Assembly: GCA_050953285.1 (NCBI GenBank)
Contig: JBMNMK010000002.1
Span: 1,116,001-1,180,000 of the forward strand
Source of the DNA: Olsenella_K sp050953285
GTDB taxonomy: Bacteria; Actinomycetota; Coriobacteriia; Coriobacteriales; Atopobiaceae
Length of the DNA: 64,000 bases
Reading direction: 5' to 3'
Shown here: piece after piece, positions 25,641 through 35,743 of the stretch
Layout of the letters: each line of letters starts with the position of its first letter
Position numbering within the stretch: position 1 is the first letter of the stretch
Made by a program: the position numbers and the translations under genes
Notes under the pieces: generated by a model
Database searches by the model: none
Seen by the model: only the letters and a program-made list of their open reading frames with translations
What the model was told of the DNA's origin: nothing

Positions 25641-26210
25641 TTATTCTTCGTGTTCAATCACGTACGAGCCGACAATCTCTCCAAAAACCATGAGATGAGG
25701 ATCTTTGTTAGACCCATACTCTGAGCTGTCTTTATCCTCTGGATAGAAGTCTCTTTTGATCTCAGGGATATACAGCGCTGAATCTTCCACCTGACAATAG
25801 ATAACGGTGCACTCAAGGGTAAGCGGGAGCTCAGCAATTCCAGGCACGTCTACATGCGTAGATGTAACCGGTGTCAGCTGTGCCATCTCAAACTTGTTCA
25901 CTTCGTTACCGTGGTGCGTTCCACAGATGCCCATGATCTTGCGCGTTCTCTTCCTCTGCTCCTTTGTCTCATCAAGCGGTATGTTCACGGTAAACTCGGC
26001 ATGCTTCTCAAGCATCTGTGCAGTGTACCTGCCCGTTCGAACGTATGCCTCAAAAACAGGTCGTGACCAGTTGGTACCCATTGTTCCCCACCCTATGGTC
26101 ATGGTGTTCAACTCATCTTGAGCTTGTGTAGTCAATAAGACCCCCTGAGGAATTGCACGCAGAATTTGAGCACTGTAATCGAGAAAATCAACTGGTCGTT
26201 GTGTATACAT
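25641..26210 (-). CDS. Flavin reductase family protein (flavoredoxin-like)
   Basis: FMN-binding split-barrel protein. The typical segments are VLLTTQAQDELNTMTIGWGT, in which the flavin-binding strand follows the first helix, and a C-terminal PHLMVFGEIVGSYV. 189 aa. The ATG at 26210 is chosen for GGAGG 5 bases before it. No partner oxygenase is nearby; in anaerobes such proteins act as flavoredoxins or reductases of small molecules. Separated from the upstream glycerate kinase by a divergent promoter region. Confidence 0.85.
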   Translation of the reverse strand: MYTQRPVDFLDYSAQILRAIPQGVLLTTQAQDELNTMTIGWGTMGTNWSRPVFEAYVRTGRYTAQMLEKHAEFTVNIPLDETKEQRKRTRKIMGICGTHHGNEVNKFEMAQLTPVTSTHVDVPGIAELPLTLECTVIYCQVEDSALYIPEIKRDFYPEDKDSSEYGSNKDPHLMVFGEIVGSYVIEHEE

Positions 26211-26372
26211 AGTGCCTCCTCGCCTGCCGCACCTCTGCACGGTCGGCATGATATTTACTACTAATCTACCCACATATCTTGTATGTGCTTTCACGTAGAA
26301 GTATGCTCCACATTTTCACATCCTGCTTACGCTATGCTTCTTAAAAACGCTGTATGTCTCATAGGAGATGAG

Positions 26373-27533
26373 ATGAAGCCCTGTCCACATGTCCTCATAG
26401 CTTCAGACTCTTATAAAGGTTCTGCCACATCACCAGAGGTCAATAACCTTCTTGCGAAAGGAGTTCTGCGCGTATTTCCCCACGCTCATATCACTCAACT
26501 TATGCTAGCAGATGGTGGAGAAGGCACCGTGCAGGCATGTGCACAGTCAAGAGATAGCGTCATGTGTCATGCTGTTATACAAGGCCCTTTAGGAAACGCT
26601 ATTGACGCAACATATGTGCTTGTTGACCAGGGTAGGACTGCCGTTATTGAAGTTGCTTCCGCTGTGGGTATTACGCTTGTTACCACCTCCCAAGAACATG
26701 CTTTACACGCATCTTCTTACGGCGTGGGACAACTCATACAAGATGCCCTCAACAAGGGAGTTACAAAGATCTATGTAGGGCTTGGTGGCAGTGTTACCAC
26801 CGACGGTGGCACCGGCATGGCACGAGCTCTTGGTGCACGCTTTCTTGATGAGTACGGAAAAGACGTTGAAGCTGGGGTGACGGGTCTTAGACACATAGCA
26901 CACATTGACCTATCTCATCTTGATACGCGCATAAACGACGTCGATGTTATTGGTCTTACGGATGTGGAAAACCCGCTCTGCGGGCCTTGTGGTGCAGCCT
27001 TGATGTTTGGCGAGCAAAAAGGCATACCACAAGCCATGCTTTCTGAGGTTGACACCTGGATGAGCTCATATAGCACCTGCTTAGAGCAGACGCTTATGCG
27101 CTCACTTTCCTCCGTGCCTGGAACAGGAGCTGCTGGTGGCCTTGGCTTTGGGCTTTTGGCATATACTCACGCCAAACTCACACGCGGCATAGATTTTCTC
27201 CTTGATGCCCTTAACATAGATGATCACCTCACCGATTGCGATTTTGTTCTCACTGGTGAGGGCAGAATGGATGCACAGACTGCCCTCGGAAAAGTTCCTG
27301 CCGGTGTTGCGGCGCATTGCAAGAAGTTCAATATTCCCGCCATAGCAATCGTGGGCAGCCGGTCAGAAGATGTGGGATCTATTTATGAAAATGGAATAGA
27401 CCTAATCATCCCTGCCATTATTACCCCCACAACCTTAGAGGACTGTATGCAGAAGACGCACCAAATGCTTCCTCTTGCCGCAGAGACCGCAGCACGTGCG
27501 GTTGCTATGGCCCATAAGCTGCAACGCATATAG
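26373..27533 (+). CDS. Glycerate kinase (GlxK/GarK type)
   Basis: Type I glycerate 2-kinase converting glycerate to 2-phosphoglycerate. Landmarks: IASDSYKGSATSPEV at the N-terminus, LADGGEGTVQA, VGLGGSVTTDGGTGMARALG and LTGEGRMDAQTALGKVPAGVA. 386 aa is normal. The frame opens at 26283, but the ATG at 26373 follows TAGGAG and aligns with the family start. Base composition is slightly more AT-rich than surrounding genes. Stands alone and ends in a hairpin. Confidence 0.92.
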   Translation: MKPCPHVLIASDSYKGSATSPEVNNLLAKGVLRVFPHAHITQLMLADGGEGTVQACAQSRDSVMCHAVIQGPLGNAIDATYVLVDQGRTAVIEVASAVGITLVTTSQEHALHASSYGVGQLIQDALNKGVTKIYVGLGGSVTTDGGTGMARALGARFLDEYGKDVEAGVTGLRHIAHIDLSHLDTRINDVDVIGLTDVENPLCGPCGAALMFGEQKGIPQAMLSEVDTWMSSYSTCLEQTLMRSLSSVPGTGAAGGLGFGLLAYTHAKLTRGIDFLLDALNIDDHLTDCDFVLTGEGRMDAQTALGKVPAGVAAHCKKFNIPAIAIVGSRSEDVGSIYENGIDLIIPAIITPTTLEDCMQKTHQMLPLAAETAARAVAMAHKLQRI

Positions 27534-27547
27534 AAACGCACACCCAA

Positions 27548-27583
27548 ACGTGCCTTTGGGAACGCATGTCCCCAAAGGCACGT
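27548..27583. terminator. Hairpin between convergent genes
   Basis: 13-bp stem ACGTGCCTTTGGG (27548-27560) with its complement at 27571-27583, lying between glycerate kinase and the convergent surface-protein gene. Confidence 0.75.
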
Positions 27584-27588
27584 AGATC

Positions 27589-30582
27589 TTAGGAGTGATG
27601 CCGCTTCTTTCTGAGAGCGGCAGCCCCTGCCAGTGAGAGCGACGATATAGCCGCTACGGAGTAGTGCAGAGGATAATCACCTGTTGAAGGCAGGAGCGGT
27701 TGTTCTTCTTTACGTGGAGGCTTGGGCTCATCCACCATGACAGACTGCCGCTCATCATCGAGGTCTGCATGTTCTGCCACAAGACGCCCATCTCTACACA
27801 GAGCCTCAGTGCACACGAGGCGCCTACCTGCCAACTCACGCGCATCCACTTCAAACATCACATCGACACTTCCTTGGCTCTTCTCGGGAGCAACATCAAT
27901 CTGCTTCTCATCCAACACTTCATTGGTTTGCGAATCAACAAGCTGTCCTTTAAGGACGTAGTGCTCGTGAGGAATCACGTTCTCATACGTCACCGTATCG
28001 ACAATGCTTTGGTGATCTTCGGGCGAGAGGTTCTTATCGCCATCAAGACCATCTTGTGCTGAGGTGCTGACCTTTGGGAACCAGATGGTTTGCGCATCAT
28101 CATCAATGTCTGCATGAACCGCGTATTCTTTGCCCTCGCGCGTCAGTGACTCAAATGCCACGACGGTCTTTCCCACAAGAAGTGATCCATCAAATTTGAA
28201 GGTAACGCTCACCTCGCCGGAAGAGTTTTCGGGCGTAAAATCGCAGGTTGCCGTAATCTTTCCCTGGGGACTTTCTGCGGGTTGTCCCGTATCTTTGTCC
28301 ATGAGTGTGCCGGTGACGGTATAGCTTTGGTGGGGAATGAGGTTTTCAAAGTGGACAGTGTCGTTGATGGTGACCTCCTTTGTTGCGGCTACATCTTGTG
28401 AGACTCCGTCTTCTGCGCGCGCCTCAGTTTTGATTTGAGGGATATATACGGTCTGCGCATCATCGGCAATATCAGCATGACTTGCCACAACTTGTCCATC
28501 TTCAAGGAGCTGCTCAAATACCACCAGCTGGTGGCCCGCGAGTTCTTGAGCATCAAACGTGAGGCGTACCTTCTGCTCTCCGGTGCTCAAACGCGCGACA
28601 AAGCTCAACTCTGCGCTCACGCTCTTTCCCGCTGTATCAGTGAGAGCTTTTCCGGTCTCTTTGTCCATAAGATCAGCGTGCAAGGTATAGCGCGTACCTG
28701 GCGTGAGATTCTCATAGGACACGGTATCGATCACAACTGCCTGCTCATGGGCGGCTACAAGTTTTTCTCCAGACTCATCCGTGGCCCGTGTCTCAATGCG
28801 AGGACCTTGTGCATCGGTGAGCGTGCCACCGTTGACCTGCTGCTTATCTCTGTCCACGACAATCTCAAAGCGTGCCAGTTTAAGCCCTTTGTTGACATCA
28901 CACCTGAGTTCCTGAACAAGATAGGTGTCATACGGGAGCGCACCCAGACGATCAGACGCCGTACTTGGTTTATCTTTTGATCCAGAAAACCACACGCCTC
29001 CTGTACGTGTCAATTTGGATGAATCTACAACGCCGTCCTTATATGCTGCATCAAGTGCGTTGGTGTCACGCGTGTGGGGGATATTTTCTGCAGACGTATC
29101 CACAAGTCCGTTAGCATCACTCACCACCACATGGGACTCGCCTGTTGTCTTGGATGTTATGAGAAATGCCACGTTTCCCAGGCGCGCTTGTGTCTCACCA
29201 GCAATCTTTACAAAACCCAGATCACCGCGCATGACTTGGTCTTTGATAGTGGGCACCTGATAGGTACGTACCGTTTCCGCACTACCTTGAGACGTGATAT
29301 GCACCACCGTTGGTGTCGTGTTTTTCACATAGCCGACAGGTGCTTTGACCTCCGTGATAACAAGCGTTCCTAACGGGAGGCCAACATTTCCTGCGCTATC
29401 TTTATAGAGCGCATCTCCCGTAGCATTTACAAGGCGAGCTGTGCCGTTCTTATCAGTCGTTACCTGCCATGTCTTTGCTGCATCTGTTGGCAAATTTGAA
29501 GCATCATAGGTGCCTGCATAGAACTTGAGCTCAAACTGAGCGCCTGAGAGTGCTGCCGCACCGCGCGCGGATGGTTCTCCCGATTCCGCATCAACTTTTT
29601 TGAGGACGATGTCTATTGGATTTATCTGCGGCACATCTGATGCCTCATAAGAGGTCATGCTGCCCGCATTCACTTCAACCTTTCTCACAGAGGAGTTGAG
29701 TGCAAAGCCCAAAGGAGCTTTGGTCTCCTTGATCCAATAGCTACCCTGTACGAGCCCTTCCACCGAGCCTCTACCCTGCCGGTCGGTCGTGATCTGAGCT
29801 GCCTGCTTGGTACATGCCTCATCCTGATAAATAGTGAAGATTGCACCAGCTAATGAGTAGTTGGCATTGTTATTGCTTACCGCTTCATTTGTTGACTTCT
29901 TTACGAGAGAAATGCCTCCTGTTGCCATAACCTCCACGATATTCTGCATATTGCCAATGGGCGAATACCAGATTTTGCTTGCCTTATCCCACGGCCCTGC
30001 CTGACCTTTATGATTGTTTGCTTCTGCCACGAGCTCTTGTATCTTTTGTGCATCCTCCCTAACGCAGCGGCCACCGCGACCCTCATAGAGGTTGCTATCC
30101 ATACCGTTGATCTTCAATAGGCCAGACTCCCAATCAACTTCTGCCCCCAAATAGATCCGGATAGCTGCAACGATCGAAGCGTCTTTCCGCACAAACCCAC
30201 GAGGATTATTGCCGGCAGATACATACACCAAATACGCCATCCCATGAGGCTCCCACTCAACCCCTTGAGCCTCACCCATATAATCCCAGCGGTAGAATGA
30301 CTCCCCCACGGGGTGCCTGAGTCCTGGAGAGACACAGTAGACCGACGTGCCAAGATTTGATTCCATGCGGAAATAACCCCATGGATCGACATCTGAGCTT
30401 ACGACCGTAAGCTGTCCTTCCTGCGCATAGGCAATCTGAGGCATGATGCCTATAACCTCTTGAAACATGAGGCTCACAACAAAAAGGAGTGACACAAACT
30501 TTTTGATTCTCAATTTGGCATGTCTTGCGAGGCCCTTCTTCCAATCACGTCTATGCTTTGGCCTATATCCACTCTTAACCAT
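27589..30582 (-). CDS. LPXTG-anchored surface protein with thioester, SpaA and VaFE domains
   Basis: Large cell-wall-anchored adhesin-like protein, 997 aa. A long signal peptide runs to about residue 54. Residues about 60-220 resemble a thioester domain (SVYCVSPG carries the Cys). Then come about three SpaA/Cna-B type prealbumin domains (about 230-600), each with an Asp/Lys strand such as ISLVKKSTNE and E-x-K-A-P motifs (IKETKAPLGF, ITEVKAPVGY) that suggest isopeptide bonds. Three VaFE-type repeats follow (about 605-955); VVFEQL, VAFESL and a variant VCTEAL mark them. LPSTG is at 964-968, followed by a hydrophobic helix and KKRHHS. GAGGAG precedes the ATG. No sortase lies nearby, so a housekeeping sortase elsewhere must anchor it. 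Confidence 0.92.
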   Translation of the reverse strand: MVKSGYRPKHRRDWKKGLARHAKLRIKKFVSLLFVVSLMFQEVIGIMPQIAYAQEGQLTVVSSDVDPWGYFRMESNLGTSVYCVSPGLRHPVGESFYRWDYMGEAQGVEWEPHGMAYLVYVSAGNNPRGFVRKDASIVAAIRIYLGAEVDWESGLLKINGMDSNLYEGRGGRCVREDAQKIQELVAEANNHKGQAGPWDKASKIWYSPIGNMQNIVEVMATGGISLVKKSTNEAVSNNNANYSLAGAIFTIYQDEACTKQAAQITTDRQGRGSVEGLVQGSYWIKETKAPLGFALNSSVRKVEVNAGSMTSYEASDVPQINPIDIVLKKVDAESGEPSARGAAALSGAQFELKFYAGTYDASNLPTDAAKTWQVTTDKNGTARLVNATGDALYKDSAGNVGLPLGTLVITEVKAPVGYVKNTTPTVVHITSQGSAETVRTYQVPTIKDQVMRGDLGFVKIAGETQARLGNVAFLITSKTTGESHVVVSDANGLVDTSAENIPHTRDTNALDAAYKDGVVDSSKLTRTGGVWFSGSKDKPSTASDRLGALPYDTYLVQELRCDVNKGLKLARFEIVVDRDKQQVNGGTLTDAQGPRIETRATDESGEKLVAAHEQAVVIDTVSYENLTPGTRYTLHADLMDKETGKALTDTAGKSVSAELSFVARLSTGEQKVRLTFDAQELAGHQLVVFEQLLEDGQVVASHADIADDAQTVYIPQIKTEARAEDGVSQDVAATKEVTINDTVHFENLIPHQSYTVTGTLMDKDTGQPAESPQGKITATCDFTPENSSGEVSVTFKFDGSLLVGKTVVAFESLTREGKEYAVHADIDDDAQTIWFPKVSTSAQDGLDGDKNLSPEDHQSIVDTVTYENVIPHEHYVLKGQLVDSQTNEVLDEKQIDVAPEKSQGSVDVMFEVDARELAGRRLVCTEALCRDGRLVAEHADLDDERQSVMVDEPKPPRKEEQPLLPSTGDYPLHYSVAAISSLSLAGAAALRKKRHHS

Positions 30583-30843
30583 CTAAGCTCCTCTCAAACG
30601 TGCGACTGAACAGTCCGTACGTCTGATAATGAAGAGCTCAGAGCCCACGTCTGGCAGCAAAAGCAAATACAGCCCGCACCGTCTCGCACCAAACTGGCAC
30701 CAATCTAACCAAACCGCGCAAAGGCCAAGCTCAGTGTGATGCCACGCGCGTACTACCTACCAGACGGGTTTTGTGCTCTTCCGTGTTGTGCAAAAATGCG
30801 AGAAACCATTTTCACCGTGAGGCTCATTGCATTGGAGATACAC

Positions 30844-32553
30844 ATGCAGCAGATCTCGACCGATGTACTTGTAATAGGATCAGGCCTTTCAGGGCTGAGC
30901 GCGTGCATTACCGCCAGACGTGCCAACAAAAGTGCCACCATACTCAGCACTCAAGCCATCTGTTCTGGCTCAAGCTTTTCTCACAAGACCTGGGGACTTG
31001 GCTTTGTCACTCCAGGAAAGCTTGGTCCAGAAGATCTTGCCCGCACAATTGAGCAGACAGGAGGCCATATTAACAACCCAGAACTCACGCGCACGCTCGT
31101 GGACCATGCAGAGGATGCGGCGGCGTTCCTGGAGTCTTTTGGCCCCACGCTCGAGCGACCCCACAATCCAAACCAGAAAGAATTCATCCCCTGTTTTGAT
31201 ACCCACATACGGTCTTGGCACGGCTATAGGCCGCACGCCTTTGCAGCACCTTTGCGTGCCGAGCTGCAGGCACTCAAAGATGCCGGCCAAAAATCAAACG
31301 AAGAGCTCTCCCACACGCATGTGCTGTCACTTCTCAAAGACCAGACAGGACGCGTCTCAGGTGCCTTTGCGCTCGACAAAAATGCAGAGCCACTGCTCAT
31401 TTTGGCTGGTAGTGTCATTATTGCGTCAGGTGGCTATGCGGCGCTCTGGCAACACCATCTCTGTGCGAATGAGTGCAGAGGAACCATGCATACCCTCGCG
31501 CTCGACGCGGGCGCACGCTGCACCAACCTGGAGTTCGTGCAGCTCATGTTTGAAGCGTCAGCGCACGAAGCCAAGGCCGTCCACAATGAAAAAGCCTTCA
31601 GTTGGACACACATCATCGACGCCACAACGGGCGCATCCATTTTTGATGAACTGGGTATCCCCGCGCAAAAAGCCGAGCAAGCGCTCAACATTCACGCAGG
31701 TCATGGGCCCTTTACGGCACGGCTCGACAGCAGACTGGTTGAGACCAGCGTGGCTCTATTCAAAAAGCGCTATCCCCAAAGGCACGTCGTGGCAACGCTT
31801 GACCACCAACTTCTCACCCAAGGCGAGAAGCCCGAGTTCATAGAAGCGTATCTCAACTGGCTGCAATCTGCGCTCTCCGTCAGTGCCAATACGCCCCTGA
31901 CGCTGCACGAATGTGCCCACTCCTGCAACGGCGGCATCCAGATTGACACCTCCGGCCGCACGCGTGTGCCGGGGCTCTATGCCTCCGGCGAGGCAGCAGG
32001 CGGCGTTCACGGCGCAGACAGAATTGGTGGCCTCGCAAGCGTTACGGCAACGGTTTTTGGCAGAATTGCAGGTGAGACGGCAGCTGCTGAAGCGTCTCCA
32101 TCTGACACTGACGAGGCCGCCCTTGAGCTGGCCTCCCCCATCGTTATCCCGTCGGCATCAGGCATTTCTCGTCCACATGCGGCGCAAAGCTATGAGGCGC
32201 GGGCGCAGGAGCTAGGAGATGTGCTGGATGAATTTTGCTTGGTGCTCAGAAATGATGCGGGACTCGCGTTGGCTGAGCAGCGGATTCACAATATGTGTGA
32301 TGAAACTGTTGCGCAGTCGCATATATTTTCTTCTTTATCTGACACACTCCAGGCCCTAGACCGGGGCGATAAGGGCTTCAACCTTAGGCTTCTTGCCGCA
32401 AATGAGCTCTACTCCAGCCTGCGTCTGGCGCGGAGCGTAGTGCACGCAATGCGCGAGCGCACAGAATCTCGTGGCAGTCATATGCGGGAGGACTTCCCCG
32501 AGACTGACCCTGCGTGGGCACATGCGTCTCTCAGTTGGTTTGAGGAGTCGTGA
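30844..32553 (+). CDS. FAD-dependent oxidoreductase, fumarate reductase/aspartate oxidase family
   Basis: Flavoprotein of the succinate dehydrogenase/fumarate reductase/NadB superfamily. The N-terminal FAD site is VLVIGSGLSGLSACITARRA, and the C-terminal FAD block is PGLYASGEAAGGVHGADRIGG. The central capping domain is Ala rich and divergent. 569 aa. The start is the ATG at 30844, preceded by GGAGA; the longer open frame from 30736 has no site. It precedes a cysteine desulfidase by 42 bases, likely in one operon, so a role in amino-acid or organic-acid redox is plausible but unproven. Confidence 0.85.
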   Translation: MQQISTDVLVIGSGLSGLSACITARRANKSATILSTQAICSGSSFSHKTWGLGFVTPGKLGPEDLARTIEQTGGHINNPELTRTLVDHAEDAAAFLESFGPTLERPHNPNQKEFIPCFDTHIRSWHGYRPHAFAAPLRAELQALKDAGQKSNEELSHTHVLSLLKDQTGRVSGAFALDKNAEPLLILAGSVIIASGGYAALWQHHLCANECRGTMHTLALDAGARCTNLEFVQLMFEASAHEAKAVHNEKAFSWTHIIDATTGASIFDELGIPAQKAEQALNIHAGHGPFTARLDSRLVETSVALFKKRYPQRHVVATLDHQLLTQGEKPEFIEAYLNWLQSALSVSANTPLTLHECAHSCNGGIQIDTSGRTRVPGLYASGEAAGGVHGADRIGGLASVTATVFGRIAGETAAAEASPSDTDEAALELASPIVIPSASGISRPHAAQSYEARAQELGDVLDEFCLVLRNDAGLALAEQRIHNMCDETVAQSHIFSSLSDTLQALDRGDKGFNLRLLAANELYSSLRLARSVVHAMRERTESRGSHMREDFPETDPAWAHASLSWFEES

Positions 32554-32595
32554 TATTTGGGTACGTATGTCTTGTTGTCAATTTTGGAGAGACCT

Positions 32596-33915
32596 ATGCT
32601 TACTCAAAAAGAGATGCTTGAGCTTCTACATGCTGATGTTGTGCCAGCCATTGGCTGTACTGAACCTGCGTGCGTGGCGCTTGCGGTAGCAGACGCCGCC
32701 AAAACGGCAGAGCTTGCGCCCCATGAGATAGATACCGTTGAAGTAGAGGTATCCCCCAGCATCTATAAAAACGGGATGTCTGTGGCAATTCCTGGATATC
32801 CGGAGCTCGGACTGGACAAGGCAGCAGCAATTGGTGCTGTGGTTGCGCGCCCTGAGTGCGGGCTCGAAATATTTGGCGAACTCAACGACGAGCGCGCACA
32901 TGAGGTTCGCGCGTTTCTGGCCAAGAAGCGTGTGGTAGTGAGACTCGCCGACGGAGAGCGCGGCGTATTTGTGCATGCCCGCGTGACCGGGAGCGCCAAA
33001 ACAGCTGCAAAAACCACAGAGGCCACGTGCACTATCCAGGGAGCCCACACGCGCGTCGTCGAAAGAACCCGCAACCACACAGTTCTTGAGCTTGCGCACT
33101 CACCAGCTACTGCCGCCGGAAGCGGACTGGAGCAAAAACTCTTTGACATGAAGATTTCTGACATCGTGCAGCTTGTGCGAGAAACCCCTGCACAAGAACT
33201 TGCATTTCTGATGCAGGGAGTCACCATGAACCAGCAGGCGTCAGACTTTGGCGTGACACACACGGTCGGCGTGGGTATATCCCATGCGCTCACCAGCTCG
33301 CAAGAAAAGGTTCTTCTCGGCGATAACCTCATGGCACGCATCACCCAAAAGGTAGCCTCGGCCACCGAAGCGCGCCTCGGCGGTGGCGTTATACCCTGTA
33401 TGAGCAGCAGTGGAGCCGGAACCAAAGGGCTTGCAGTCATTTTGCCGACAGTAGAGCTTGCTCACGAGATGGGCTCTTCAACAGAAGAGCTTACCCGCGC
33501 TTTGGCCATAGGGCATCTCGTCAACCGCTACATCAACCTGCATGTGGGAAAGCTGGCGGCCATCTGCACCTGTGTTATGGCTTCTTCCACAGGCGCAAGT
33601 GCGGCCATGGCCTATCTTTTGGGAGCCAATGCAGAACAGATTGGATATGCCATCCGCAATATGTGTGGAACCGTAACGGGCATGATCTGCGACGGCGGCA
33701 AGGTAGGATGCGCCCTCAAGGTTTCTATAGGGTCTCTTGCTGCGCTCAACTGCGCCTATCTTGCGGCGCAGAACGTGACACTTTCGGTCACAGACGGCAT
33801 CTTGGCAACCACTCCAGAAGCGTGCATTGATAACGTAGGCCGCATTGCCAACCCTGGCATGCTGGCAACCGACAAGGAGATTCTTGCCATCATGAGGGAA
33901 AAATCTGAGTCATAA
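32596..33915 (+). CDS. cyuA: L-cysteine desulfidase family protein (CyuA/UPF0597)
   Basis: Fe-S enzyme that breaks L-cysteine into pyruvate, ammonia and sulfide; related to the L-serine dehydratase alpha subunit. The N-terminal GCTEPA (Cys21) and the C-terminal set CTCVMASSTGAS, NMCGTVTGMICDGGKVGCALK hold the conserved Cys ligands. 439 aa. GGAGAG precedes the ATG. Downstream, a cation efflux gene begins 34 bases later, so co-transcription is likely. Role: cysteine catabolism or detoxification in the cytoplasm. Confidence 0.9.
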   Translation: MLTQKEMLELLHADVVPAIGCTEPACVALAVADAAKTAELAPHEIDTVEVEVSPSIYKNGMSVAIPGYPELGLDKAAAIGAVVARPECGLEIFGELNDERAHEVRAFLAKKRVVVRLADGERGVFVHARVTGSAKTAAKTTEATCTIQGAHTRVVERTRNHTVLELAHSPATAAGSGLEQKLFDMKISDIVQLVRETPAQELAFLMQGVTMNQQASDFGVTHTVGVGISHALTSSQEKVLLGDNLMARITQKVASATEARLGGGVIPCMSSSGAGTKGLAVILPTVELAHEMGSSTEELTRALAIGHLVNRYINLHVGKLAAICTCVMASSTGASAAMAYLLGANAEQIGYAIRNMCGTVTGMICDGGKVGCALKVSIGSLAALNCAYLAAQNVTLSVTDGILATTPEACIDNVGRIANPGMLATDKEILAIMREKSES

Positions 33916-33949
33916 ACCGTACAGTATGAAGAACGAGGAAGTTTTTAGT

Positions 33950-35128
33950 ATGCAGCATGATGAAAATGCGCTCGACAAGATTCAGTCACGCGGAAGCAGA
34001 ATAGTCAAAACCAGCATCGTCGGCATCGTGGCAAATGTTGGCTTAGCGGCCATCAAGGCAGTCATAGGCATGCTGACTGGCTCCGTTGCCATCACACTTG
34101 ATGCGCTCAACAACATCTCTGATGCTGCATCGTCGGTGATTACCATCATTGGAGCCAAGCTGGCAGCAAAGCCTTCTGACAGAAAACACCCCTTTGGCTA
34201 TGGTCGGGTAGAATATCTAAGTTCGCTCATCATCTCGTTGCTCGTTGTATATGCAGGTGTGAGTGCATTTGTCGAGTCAGCAAAGGCCATACTCAACCCA
34301 ACCACGCCTTCCTACACAGGCGTAGCACTTGGATTGGTAGCGGCCGGCGTAGTCGTAAAAGTCCTGTTGGGGCGCTATGTCGTGGCGCAGGGCACCAAGC
34401 TTTCATCTGAGTCTCTTGTCAACTCTGGAAAAGATGCGCTCTTAGATGCCATCGTTTCCGCATCTACGCTGGTAACAGCCCTTATCTACATCTATTCCAA
34501 CCTGACGCTTGAAGCGTGGCTCGGCGCTATCATCGCAATAATCATCATCAAATCTGGTATTGAAATGCTGAGAGATGCGCTCTCAGAAATCTTGGGTGAG
34601 CGTGCAAATCCCCAGCTTGCAGATGATATCAAGCAGGTGGTTAACCAATTTCCTGAAGTCCGCGGAGCATATGATCTTGTACTGAATGACTATGGTCCCG
34701 ACACGTATTATGGCTCGCTGCATATAGAGGTCGTGGACACCATGGATGCAGATCATATAGACGAACTCACCCGCAAGATAACCTCACAGGTGGCAAGCAG
34801 CTGTAACGTGATCCTTACCGCTATCAGCGTCTATTCATACAACACCACCAACGACCGTATACAAGAGATTAGAACGACCATTGCGCATGAGCTGGAAAAA
34901 TATCCAGACGTACTTGAGATGCATGGCTTCTACGTAGACTTTTCTCAGAGTATGATCCGCTTTGATGTTGTCATCTCTCTTGAAGTGTGCAACAGAGAAG
35001 AACTCTACGACCAAATATGCAAAAACGTGCAAGCGCTCTTCCCTGACTACAAGCTGCTTACGGCCCTGGACACAGACTTTGCCGAGCCGCGCAAAAGCAA
35101 GATTAAGGCGATGAAATCTCATGGGTAA
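33950..35128 (+). CDS. Cation diffusion facilitator (CDF) family efflux protein
   Basis: Divalent metal/proton antiporter. Six membrane helices occupy about 20-215; helix II carries TLDALNNISDAASS and helix V GKDALLDAIVSAS, the paired metal-site positions, here with Asn-x2-Asp and Asp-x3-Asp. HPFGYGRVEY follows helix II as in the family. A cytoplasmic dimerisation domain fills 220-300. An extra C-terminal domain of about 90 residues (300-392) is beyond the usual length. The ATG at 33950 has GAGGAAG upstream, better than the ATG at 33926. The metal (Zn, Mn, Fe) cannot be read. Confidence 0.9.
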   Translation: MQHDENALDKIQSRGSRIVKTSIVGIVANVGLAAIKAVIGMLTGSVAITLDALNNISDAASSVITIIGAKLAAKPSDRKHPFGYGRVEYLSSLIISLLVVYAGVSAFVESAKAILNPTTPSYTGVALGLVAAGVVVKVLLGRYVVAQGTKLSSESLVNSGKDALLDAIVSASTLVTALIYIYSNLTLEAWLGAIIAIIIIKSGIEMLRDALSEILGERANPQLADDIKQVVNQFPEVRGAYDLVLNDYGPDTYYGSLHIEVVDTMDADHIDELTRKITSQVASSCNVILTAISVYSYNTTNDRIQEIRTTIAHELEKYPDVLEMHGFYVDFSQSMIRFDVVISLEVCNREELYDQICKNVQALFPDYKLLTALDTDFAEPRKSKIKAMKSHG

Positions 35129-35705
35129 TCCAGACGCAACTGCCCTGACAGAACTCCTTGCACAGGAGCGCGGACACCTGCAAGAAAGCTGCGCTTCTGC
35201 GAGAAAATCCATTGAGGCAGCCCACGCCCTCCCCGACGATCAGGTGAGCAACCAGCTAGCAGCCACACTTGCCCACGACATCGACGCACTCATGCATGCC
35301 GCGCGCTACCTTTTTGTGCGAGAAGAACTACTTGTCCCGGCCCTCGGAGAGAGCGCAACTACATCAGATCTGGCAAATCTCACGTTCAGCCAGGATAACC
35401 GCGTGCGAGAGGCACTTTCCATGGCCGCATCTTTACAGACAAGCGCTGAGCGCACGCCAACGGGCTCCAACTTGGAATCGGTGGCATTTCAGCTGGAAGA
35501 AGCCGTAAGCGGCCTTGAGGATATTATCGCCCACGATATGACAGTGTCCTATGAGCCTACACAGCACAATGACCCAGAGTTCCTGGCAACCCTTACGTCT
35601 ACATGCACGACACTGCTTGCAGAAGATACGTCAGTGTCGCTGTGGCCCACGTTTTTGGATAGGGCGGATATTGCCCTCAAGCTGCGGGGACACCAAGGTG
35701 CGTAG
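35121..35705 (+). CDS. Hypothetical helical protein (194 aa), coupled to CDF gene
   Basis: Family not recognised. The protein is predicted all-helical, acidic, with repeated His-Asp pairs (AHDIDALMHAARY, IIAHDMT) reminiscent of hemerythrin-like four-helix bundles, but the metal-binding spacing is not the classical one, so I do not assign it. Its ATG overlaps the end of the CDF gene by 8 bases, which implies translational coupling and perhaps a metal-related role. No signal peptide. Confidence 0.75.
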   Translation: MGNPDATALTELLAQERGHLQESCASARKSIEAAHALPDDQVSNQLAATLAHDIDALMHAARYLFVREELLVPALGESATTSDLANLTFSQDNRVREALSMAASLQTSAERTPTGSNLESVAFQLEEAVSGLEDIIAHDMTVSYEPTQHNDPEFLATLTSTCTTLLAEDTSVSLWPTFLDRADIALKLRGHQGA

Positions 35706-35743
35706 GCCTCATCCATACGCAAAATATGCAAGGGAGACCTGTG

